Shown in pieces: positions 56,955 to 64,000 of a stretch of 64,000 nucleotides of DNA. The stretch comes from Chryseobacterium tructae (GTDB lineage Bacteria > Bacteroidota > Bacteroidia > Flavobacteriales > Weeksellaceae). Numbering within the stretch: position 1 is the stretch's first letter; the number at the start of each line of letters is the position of its first letter. A program made the translations under genes and the position numbers. The DNA lies in NCBI RefSeq assembly GCF_030409875.1, contig NZ_JAUFQR010000001.1:744001-808000 (forward strand), read 5' to 3'. The notes under the pieces are model-generated. The model saw only the letters and a list, made by a program, of their open reading frames with translations, did no database searches and was not told where the DNA came from.

Positions 56955-56967
56955 CTAACAGTGTTAG
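56955..56967. promoter_or_regulatory. TetR operator copy 4, in the tetR promoter
   Basis: CTAACAGTGTTAG, a perfect 6-bp-arm palindrome, 12 bases upstream of the tetR start. Confidence 0.68.
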
Positions 56968-57254
56968 CAAAACTACAAACTTTTAAAGATATCTTCCAAA
57001 TGTTATTTTGATTTTCATGAAAAAAGAAGGATCTTTAAATGGGCGGGAAGTGGGAAGATTGGGTGCAGGAAGTAGTTTAAGTCTTTAGTCTTTAAATTAT
57101 TGTAAAAATTAATAAGATAAATAGCCTGAGTCAATAAGTAATTCAAGAGATGAATGTTTTTTTAGGTCTCAATAAACTTCCATCTTCCATCCTCTATCTT
57201 CCTTATCAAATAACCAAAGAAATTTTTATCTTTGTGAAACTAAAGAAAAAGGAT

Positions 57255-57809
57255 ATGAATACTCCCTCAAATATGTTGGCATTAGGAACAAAAGCTCCGT
57301 TTTTTGAGCTTCCAAACCCGTCAAAAACGAATGAACTTCAGTCTTTGGAAGAACTGAAAGGAGAAAAAGGAACATTGGTGATCTTCATGTGCAACCATTG
57401 TCCGTTTGTTCTTCATGTGATTGATAAGATCAATGAATTGTATGAAGATTACAATGAAAAAGGAATTGAATTCATTGCGATCAATGCTAATAATATTGAA
57501 AAATATCCGGATGATTCTCCTGAAAAAATGATCGAATTCCAGATTGAAAGAAATTTTGATTTCCCTTATTTATTTGATGAGAGCCAGGCTATTGCAAAAG
57601 CTTACGATGCTGCATGTACTCCTGATTTTTATTTCTTTGATGATAAATTAGACCTTGTATACAGAGGCCAGATGGATGATTCAAGACCTGGAAACAATAA
57701 GGATGTTACCGGAGAAGATTTGATCATTGCTTTTGAAAATCTTTTAGCTGGAGAAGCACAGGAAGAAATTCAGAGACCAAGTATGGGGTGCAATATCAAG
57801 TGGAAGTAA
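57255..57809 (+). CDS. Thioredoxin-family protein (AhpC/TSA-like) with CNHCP motif
   Basis: A cytosolic redox protein of 184 residues. I chose ATG 57255 (MNTPSNMLALGTKAPFFELP), which begins the AhpC/TSA-like fold; the earlier in-frame ATG lies in non-coding sequence. The active site reads VIFMCNHCPFVLHVIDKINE, a CxxC in the thioredoxin position. TPDFYFFDDKLDLVYRGQMD holds the Pro region and GNNKDVTGEDLIIAFENLLA the last helix. Members of this group occur in many Bacteroidota; the substrate is unknown. Its own terminator follows. Confidence 0.85.
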   Translation: MNTPSNMLALGTKAPFFELPNPSKTNELQSLEELKGEKGTLVIFMCNHCPFVLHVIDKINELYEDYNEKGIEFIAINANNIEKYPDDSPEKMIEFQIERNFDFPYLFDESQAIAKAYDAACTPDFYFFDDKLDLVYRGQMDDSRPGNNKDVTGEDLIIAFENLLAGEAQEEIQRPSMGCNIKWK

Positions 57810-57858
57810 TTCTGGTTGCTAGTTATATAGTTTCTGGTTCTTACCGGTTATAATATAG

Positions 57859-57885
57859 GCTGTTCTTTTTAGGACAGCTTTTTTG
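57859..57885 (+). terminator. Terminator of the CNHCP thioredoxin gene
   Basis: GCTGTTCT-TTTT-AGGACAGC (one G-U pair) is followed by TTTTTT. Confidence 0.75.
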
Positions 57886-58022
57886 TTTCTTACTGGTTGT
57901 TTGATGATGATTATTCTCGCAGATTTAGGAGATTACGTAGATTCTTTGTTGAGGTAAAACAATACTATACTATTTCTTATCCATAACATCTGTGTAAATC
58001 TGTGTCATCTGTGGGAAAAAAG

Positions 58023-58031
58023 TTATCCACA
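58023..58031 (+). promoter_or_regulatory. DnaA box 1
   Basis: Exact TTATCCACA, within a GAAAAAAGTTATCCACAATA context. Confidence 0.5.
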
Positions 58032-58216
58032 ATATCAGAATGTGAATTAGGAATCTTCTCAAATTTTTCCAGAGCAAAATAGAGTATCGAGGGCTGTTGA
58101 TTTTGATGCTGAGCTTTTACCCATCCTTGTCAAGGTTTTAAACCTTGACAAGGATCTCAAGCTGGAAACCAGTAGAAAATTTTTTGAAAATCATATGTAC
58201 AAACTGTGAAAAAAAG

Positions 58217-58225
58217 TTATCCACA
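58217..58225 (+). promoter_or_regulatory. DnaA box 2
   Basis: Exact TTATCCACA, in nearly the same flanking context as box 1. Confidence 0.5.
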
Positions 58226-58335
58226 ATATGAGATTGTATAAATATATTTGTGTATCTGTTATAAAATCAATAGGTTGTAAAGTGTCCTGTTAAGACTTAT
58301 TTTCAAAAATAAGTACAATTTATTTTGTGAGAAAG

Positions 58336-58344
58336 TTATCCACA
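58336..58344 (+). promoter_or_regulatory. DnaA box 3
   Basis: Exact TTATCCACA; the following GGAATGTGAATTAG also matches the sequence after box 1. Confidence 0.5.
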
Positions 58345-58510
58345 ATGTTGGAATGTGAATTAGAAATTTTCAGTTAAATATCAACTGAATTTTATAGTAT
58401 TGGTTTTATTGCTGAGTTTTAAAATATCCTTGACACGGAGATCAATTCAGAAAAACAGATGAGAAATATTAAAAAAATCTGCAAAATTTGCGTAATCAGC
58501 GAGAAACTTA

Positions 58511-59373
58511 CTATACACTCACCTTATTATGAGCATAGTCTTTAATAAACTCTGAAGGTGTTTTTCCTGTATACTTTTTAAACATCCTGTTGAAATAAGT
58601 CACATTATTAAAGCCACAATGGTAACTACACTCTGAAATAGATTTATCCTGAGCCATTAGCAGGCAAGCTTTATTGATTCTATACCGATTGACAAATTCT
58701 GTAAAGGTGATCTGAGTAGCTTTCTTAAAGAAATTACAAAATGCAGGTAAAGTAAGATTGGCTAGTTTTGCGACTTCTTCAATATTAATTTCCTTATCGT
58801 AATGGTGCTCTACGTAGGTAAAAATATTTTCAAGACGGGTTTTATTCTTTGAGATAATGGTGTAGGGCATGATTTCTTTATTCAAAAGATCATAATCTTT
58901 ACATTTCGACAATTCAAAAAGAATTTCCAGCAACAACAAGTATCTTTTATAGCCCTCCGATTCCAACATCATTTTTAATTTCGGAAGTAAGGCTTTCTTT
59001 ACTTTATGATGAAAATGTATCCCATATTTTGAAAGTTCCAGCAAATTTTTAATGGATCGAGCCTCTACTTCCTGTTGGGGAAACTGGAGAATTTCTTCTT
59101 TGAACTGAAGAACTATCTCTTCATGGGGGTCAATAGAATTCAATCCAAATCCCGAGTGAGGAATATTGGAACCAATCAGTACCAGATCTCCATGAGTATA
59201 ATTACTTTTATGATAGCCCACATGTCGGGTTCCACTCCCGGAAATGACACATACAAGTTCAATTTCGGGATGATAATGATATTCCCATTGAATTCTGAAA
59301 TAGGAGAGTTATTATGAATCGTACGGAACGAGCTTTTTTCATTAGGAATTACTCTTTCAAAAGTAACTTTCAT
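58511..59373 (-). CDS. AraC-family transcriptional regulator, frame broken
   Basis: A sugar-responsive type regulator. The N-terminal cupin (from MKVTFERVIPNEKSSF) contains the conserved His pattern WEYHYHPEIELVCVISGSG once the frame is repaired by one base near 59290. The C-terminal two HTHs are AKLANLTLPAFCNFFKKATQ and ECSYHCGFNNVTYFNRMFKK, ending TGKTPSEFIKDY, a textbook AraC signature. Repaired length is 287 residues. It is divergent from the MFS-trehalase genes, which it probably controls. Confidence 0.9.
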
Positions 59374-59496
59374 TTAATTAATCATATTTAATCACTAAAA
59401 ATACTAATTATATTAATATTGTTCAAATATTGATTTATTGTGTTAAATTATTGTGAACAGAAATGCTTCTATCTTAGCCGCAAAGAAATAACCTGA

Positions 59497-60726
59497 ATGA
59501 AAAACTTCAACATCAAGGCGGTTTTATTTTTGAACTATTTTGTTTTCGCAATTCTTCTGAATTCTGTGGGAACTGTGATTTTGCAGGTACAGCAGAATTT
59601 TGGAATTTCAAAATCATCTGCCAGCGTACTGGAAGGTTTTAAAGATCTTCCAATCGCAATCTGTTCATTCATTCTCGCTTCATTTCTTCCTAAAATCGGG
59701 ATTAAAAAATCAATGCTTATTGCTTTGTTTCTGGTGAGTGGAATGTGTTTTGTGATGCCATTTACCAATGATTTCTGGATCTTCAAATTATTATTTGCCA
59801 TTGTAGGTGTTTCCTTTGCGCTGATTAAAATTTCAGTTTTTACCTCTATTGGCTTGGTAACAGAAACGGATAAAGAACATTCAAGTTTTATGGGGTTTTT
59901 GGAAGGATTCTTTATGATTGGAGTATTGGCAGGAAACGTTTTATTCAGTTTATACATTGACGACCACAACCCGAAATCTACCCATTGGCTGAATGTGTAT
60001 TGGGTATTAGGAGTGCTTTCATTATTGTCATTTTTATTTTTATTCTTTTCAAAACTGAATGAAAAAGAAGCTAAAAGTGAGAAAACGGATTTATTGGGTG
60101 ATTTAAAAAATAGTGCAAGTTTATTCAGCTATAAAAAAGTATTGTTCTTTTTATTATGTGCCTTCCTTTTTGTACTAGTAGAGCAGAGTTTCCAGACATG
60201 GACACCTACTTTTTATAAAGAAATTTTAAAAGTTCCTACTTCTATGAGTATTCAGGCAGGAGCTGTTTTAGCAGGAGCTTTTGCATTGGGAAGGTTCTTA
60301 TCAGGTTTCTTTTCCAGAAAAATCAGTTGGATTTATGTGGTATCTTTCTGTGTGATTGGCTTTGCCATAAGTTTAATATTGGTACTTCCATTAACTCATG
60401 ATATTCATATTGATGCAGGTACAAACTGGCTGAATGCTCCGCTTGTAGTGTATTTATTTCCCTTGATGGGCGGCTTACTGGCACCGATTTACCCGAGTAT
60501 CAATTCCGTGATTCTGGCCTCTATTCCTAAATATTTGCATAGCGCAATGTCTGGATTGATCGTAGTGTTCTCAGCGATTGGAGGGACAATAGGTTCAATC
60601 ATTACAGGTTTTGTATTTCAGGAATTCAGTGGACAACAGGCATTTTATCTGTCTCTGATTCCACTTTCATTGTTGATAACCTCAGCAATTTTCATGAATA
60701 AATTAAAAATTAATCCTAATAAATAA
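59497..60726 (+). CDS. MFS transporter, probable sugar carrier
   Basis: A 12-helix inner-membrane transporter of the major facilitator superfamily, 409 residues. Helix pattern is clear (NYFVFAILLNSVGTVILQVQ; AICSFILASFLPKIGIKKSM). FALGRFLSGFFSRKISW resembles the loop 8-9 signature, and a hydrophilic central loop lies near residue 190. It overlaps nothing but is only 2 bases before the trehalase gene, so the two are one operon. Import of trehalose or its products is inferred from that linkage. Family certain, substrate inferred. Confidence 0.88.
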   Translation: MKNFNIKAVLFLNYFVFAILLNSVGTVILQVQQNFGISKSSASVLEGFKDLPIAICSFILASFLPKIGIKKSMLIALFLVSGMCFVMPFTNDFWIFKLLFAIVGVSFALIKISVFTSIGLVTETDKEHSSFMGFLEGFFMIGVLAGNVLFSLYIDDHNPKSTHWLNVYWVLGVLSLLSFLFLFFSKLNEKEAKSEKTDLLGDLKNSASLFSYKKVLFFLLCAFLFVLVEQSFQTWTPTFYKEILKVPTSMSIQAGAVLAGAFALGRFLSGFFSRKISWIYVVSFCVIGFAISLILVLPLTHDIHIDAGTNWLNAPLVVYLFPLMGGLLAPIYPSINSVILASIPKYLHSAMSGLIVVFSAIGGTIGSIITGFVFQEFSGQQAFYLSLIPLSLLITSAIFMNKLKINPNK

Positions 60727-60728
60727 TC

Positions 60729-62210
60729 ATGAGTAATCAGCTTTATATCAAAGAAATCCAGGTGCTTTTTGATGCAGTACAAAAGTCGAAAATTTTTGAA
60801 GATCAAAAAATGATGACCGATGCGGTTCCTTTATTTCCGATTGCAGAGATCAATGCAAAATACGAACAGGAAAAAGATTTTGAAGAATTTAACCTGAAGA
60901 ATTTTGTAATGGCTCATTTTGATTTTCTAGGAGCTAAAGTTTCTGTTAGGAGAGAAGATCACCTTCCCATCGGGCAGCATATAGAAAAGCTTTGGGATGA
61001 ACTGACGCGTACAGCATACGAAGAAAAAGGTACGCTTTTAAAATTACCTAAGCCGTATATCGTTCCGGGCGGACGTTTCAATGAATTTTTTTATTGGGAT
61101 AGCTATTTTATTATGCTTGGATTACAAGTTTCCGGCAGAGTGGAAATGATGGAGAATATTGTGGAAAACTGTTCTTACCTGATTCAAAATGTAGGATTTG
61201 TTCCGAATGCAAGCAGAACTCATTTTTTGAGCCGTTCGCAGCCTCCTTATTTTTCTTTGATGCTTGAGCTTCTTGTTGAGACAACAAGTGATGAATCTAT
61301 TTATACTAAATATCACGATACTTTAGAGAAGGAATATGCTTTTTGGATGAATGGAGAAAAGGAAGTAGAGTTGGGTTCAGGGGTTAAAAGAGTAGTGAAA
61401 ACTCAGGATGGAGATATCCTGAACAGATATTACGATGCCGAAAATGAACCACGCCCTGAAAGTTACCTCATCGATATTGAAGATCAGAAGAATGCATCAG
61501 GAAACGAATTTTACAGAAATATAAGAAGTGCCTGTGAATCCGGCTGGGATTTTTCCAGCAGATGGTTTGCAGACGAAGAACATATTCAGACGATAGAAAC
61601 GTTGAATCTTGCACAGGTAGATCTCAATAGCCTTTTATGGCATTTGGAAACTACCCTAGCAAAATCATCAGCACTTCAGGATCTGAAGGACAAAGAAAAT
61701 TATTTTACTGAAAGAGCAGCAAAGCGAAGACACATGATCAATAAATACTTCTGGGATGAAAAGACGAAGATTTACAGAGATTATCATATTAAAAAACACA
61801 CAAAAACACCGTCTGAACATATTGCTGCTCTTTACCCTTTATTCCTTGGAATTGCAGATCAAAAACAGGCTGAAGCAGTAGCTGAAACCATTTCTGAAAA
61901 GTTTTTATACCCGGGAGGATTGGTGACTACCACCAAAAAAACAGGTCAACAATGGGATTTACCTAATGCCTGGGCACCTTACCAATGGCTTGGGTTTAAA
62001 GCGATGAAAGACTATGGGTTTAATGAAATGGCAGAGCAGATAAAAGATAAATGGTGTTCCAATGTAGAACGAGTGTATAAGAACACTGGGAAACTGATGG
62101 AAAAATACAATGCATTAGATACGGAAACAATAGCAGGAGGTGGGGAATATCCCAATCAGGATGGATTTGGTTGGACGAATGGTGTGTATTTAAAACTACA
62201 ACAAAACTGA
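60729..62210 (+). CDS. treF: Cytoplasmic trehalase (GH37)
   Basis: Hydrolyses trehalose to two glucose units. The two trehalase signatures are present: PGGRFNEFFYWDSYFIMLG (about residue 115) and QWDLPNAWAPYQWLGFKAMK (about residue 415). The general acid Asp is probably in CESGWDFSSRWF, and the base Glu in AGGGEYPNQDGFGWTNGVYL. There is no signal peptide, so it acts in the cytoplasm, consistent with the adjacent MFS importer. At 493 residues it is a normal bacterial trehalase. Confidence 0.95.
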   Translation: MSNQLYIKEIQVLFDAVQKSKIFEDQKMMTDAVPLFPIAEINAKYEQEKDFEEFNLKNFVMAHFDFLGAKVSVRREDHLPIGQHIEKLWDELTRTAYEEKGTLLKLPKPYIVPGGRFNEFFYWDSYFIMLGLQVSGRVEMMENIVENCSYLIQNVGFVPNASRTHFLSRSQPPYFSLMLELLVETTSDESIYTKYHDTLEKEYAFWMNGEKEVELGSGVKRVVKTQDGDILNRYYDAENEPRPESYLIDIEDQKNASGNEFYRNIRSACESGWDFSSRWFADEEHIQTIETLNLAQVDLNSLLWHLETTLAKSSALQDLKDKENYFTERAAKRRHMINKYFWDEKTKIYRDYHIKKHTKTPSEHIAALYPLFLGIADQKQAEAVAETISEKFLYPGGLVTTTKKTGQQWDLPNAWAPYQWLGFKAMKDYGFNEMAEQIKDKWCSNVERVYKNTGKLMEKYNALDTETIAGGGEYPNQDGFGWTNGVYLKLQQN

Positions 62211-62234
62211 AACTAACAATAGAAAAATAAGGCT

Positions 62235-64000
62235 ATGAAAAAAAAATCGATCTTTTTAATCGCCGCAACTGCTGTATTGTATTTCAATAAAGCATATGCA
62301 CAGGAAACTCCACAAGATTCCGTGAAGGTTTCCTCTATCGATCAGGTTGTCATTACAGGGAACTCCAATCCCAAGAAAAAAATAGAATCCAGTACTGCTA
62401 TTTCCACCTTCAGTGCCAAGGAAATTCAAAAGCAAAATCCGATTAGTGCTGCTGCTTTATTACAGAGAGTTCCGGGATTTGCAGTAGAAACTTCCGGTGG
62501 GGAAGTGGGGAATAACCTTTTTGCAAGAGGTATTCCTTCTGCAGGAGCTTATGAATTTGTACAGGTGCAGGAAGATGGTCTTCCGGTTTTTGAAGATGGT
62601 GCTCTTCAGTTTGCCAATGCCGATAACTTTTTCCGAGTGGATAATTCCGTAAGTAGATTAGAGGCCTTAAGAGGAGGTTCAGGTTCTATTTATGCCAATA
62701 ATTCTCCCGGGGACTTATTAACTTTATTACTAAAGAAGGAACCAATGATTTTAAAGGGACAGCTAAACTGGAAACCAGTACCTATGGATTGATGCGTACA
62801 GATCTTAATGTAGGTGGTGCTTTGGTGAAAGATAAATTATTCTTCAATATTGGTGGTTTTTACAGATCGGATGATGGAATCAGAAAAACAGGTTTTAAAG
62901 CTAATAACGGCGGCCAGATCAGAATGAATTTAAAGTATGTCTTTGATAAAGGCTACGTTAAAGTATATTATAAGAAACTGGATGACAGAAATACGTTCTT
63001 CCTTCCAATTCCTTTGACTCAGGATGGAGATAAATTAAAAGGATTCAATGGTTTTGATCCTAATTATGGTACTTACAGCTACAGAGGAATCAGCCAGTTG
63101 AATATCCCACAGGCTGGTGGTGGCTTTTTCAGCAGAAATTTAGAAGATGGAATTCATCCGAAAGTTGATGTGTTGGGAGCTGAATTTAAATATGATCTGG
63201 GTGGAAATTTCAGCGTTATTAATAAACAAGATACACGAATATCAATATGAACTATACAGGGATTTTCCCTGCCGGAGCACCCCAAACAGCTGCTGATTTT
63301 GCCAAAGGCATGGGAATGACCAATTACCAATATTCTATGGTCAGCAACGGAGCATTAGTTAATCCTGAGTATGTACAAAAACTGGGTTTCTGGGCGATTG
63401 ATAAGCAGATGAACAATTTTGTGAATGACCTACAGTTCAACTATAAATTTGATAAAGGTAATGTAACGGCAGGATTTTACAAATCCAACTGGAAATCTCA
63501 TCAATACTGGAACTGGAGCAATATTCTGACGACTGCTACAGATAGGCCTGAGTTGCTAAACTTGGTAGATCCATCTCTTAGTCCAAGCAGTGTTGGGTAT
63601 TCTAAAACTTATAACGGAGTGACGGATATGTCTACTTTGCTTAGGGATTCACAGATTCAGGGAAGTCTGAATGATCTTTATTTAAACTTAGATTATAATG
63701 TAACAGATGCTTTAAGTTTTAATGGAGGAATCCGCTACAGCCGTGATTATTACAGAGGATACAAAGTAAATACCACTACAGCCAATCTTAATAATTCAGG
63801 TTTAACGACTGATGGAATTCATGGTTTTGGTACTACAACTGCCGATGATAATATGAACGTTCTGGGTAATCAGTTTACCTATTGGTATTATGATATTAAT
63901 AAAGTCTCTTATACGTTGGCTTCTAATTATAAGATCAATCGTGAAATGCGGTATATGCTCGTTTCTCTCACGGTTTCAGATCTCCGAATGAAGAAGCATA
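62235..64000 (+). CDS. TonB-dependent receptor, partial and frame broken three times
   Basis: An outer-membrane active transporter, running past the window end. A signal peptide (MKKKSIFLIAATAVLYFNKAYA) is followed by the TonB box/plug (SIDQVVITGNS; LLQRVPGFAVETSGGEVGNN; SRLEALRGGSGSIYANNSPG). Single bases are missing at about 62709-62712 (G-run), 63224-63227 (A-run) and 63948. Repairs give PGGLINFITKEGTNDFKGTA, NKTRYTNINMNYTGIF and REMAVYARFSHGFRSPNEEA, each an ordinary receptor sequence. No CarboxypepD_reg domain precedes the plug. Next to treF and the MFS gene, it likely imports trehalose or related glucosides. No SusD partner is seen. Confidence 0.9.

Larger units (their letters stand above)
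57886..58510. other. Repeat-rich intergenic region with three DnaA boxes
   Basis: About 625 bases without a gene. It holds three TTATCCACA boxes in one orientation, several GTGTCATCTGTGGGAAA and AAATTTGCGTAATCAGCG-type motifs, and an inverted AACCTTGAC/GTCAAGGTT element at 58130-58152. It could be a replication-origin-like region or a cluster of dispersed intergenic repeats. Confidence 0.5.

Noticed and set aside
1..64000. CRISPR array, prophage or transposase
   Set aside because: No regularly spaced repeats, integrase, capsid or transposase sequence was seen on either strand.

Overview
The window is a chromosomal segment of a Bacteroidota flavobacterium, most like Chryseobacterium or a close relative. 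Supporting signs are low GC, starts without Shine-Dalgarno sequences, a TTG-N19-TAAATTTG promoter, secreted proteins with type IX secretion (T9SS) tails, TonB-dependent receptors, and small double-glycine 'bacteriocin-like' peptides typical of Chryseobacterium. No phage, insertion sequence or CRISPR array was seen.

Layout. 1-6.1 kb: ClC channel end, an unknown gene, sucC, a small Cys-rich membrane protein, mscS, a 1-Cys peroxiredoxin and an outer-membrane barrel. 6.3-9.2 kb: a siderophore-type TonB receptor with a PepSY-helix partner. 9.4-19.8 kb: housekeeping genes (Gfo/Idh oxidoreductase, uup, deoxyribonucleotidase, GH25 lysozyme, ndh-trmD, a nuclease/phosphatase, Lrp-deoC, dusB). 20-28.9 kb: three T9SS cargo genes between two very large outer-membrane barrel genes; one barrel carries an M1-peptidase-like domain without its zinc ligands. 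28.9-35.3 kb: a fused, eukaryote-like UMP synthase, a DUF1232 protein, two thioredoxin-fold proteins, aroC, a polytopic membrane protein and a glycine-zipper lipoprotein. 35.5-38 kb: a gene-poor stretch with five terminator hairpins, two tiny genes and tRNA-Cys. 38.2-44.9 kb: DUF4403, folB and the thrABC operon, preceded by a 33-residue leader peptide with six consecutive Thr codons. 45.0-45.9 kb: four tandem Cys-rich double-glycine peptides. 46-49.7 kb: nadA, gmk, yicC and divergent miaA. 49.8-57 kb: a TetR-controlled RND efflux operon with four copies of a TAACRGTGTTA operator. 57.8-58.5 kb: a 700-base intergenic region with three perfect DnaA boxes. 58.5-64 kb: a trehalose locus (AraC regulator, MFS transporter, cytoplasmic trehalase, TonB receptor running off the end).

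A dominant technical feature is that 13 genes are broken by 17 single-base frame changes (16 apparent losses, 1 gain), mostly in short homopolymers. They fall in 2.8-12.3 kb and 40-64 kb, with none in the 28 kb between. Restoring the bases gives normal family lengths in every complete case, including sucC and thrA, thrB and thrC, so sequencing or assembly error is the most economical reading. These genes are listed as whole genes with the break noted.

Functional links: thrA, thrB and thrC make threonine from aspartate under probable attenuation control. The adaptor, pump and outer-membrane factor form one tripartite exporter. The MFS carrier, trehalase and TonB receptor form one sugar-uptake unit. 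The T9SS cargo proteins imply a secretion machine encoded elsewhere.
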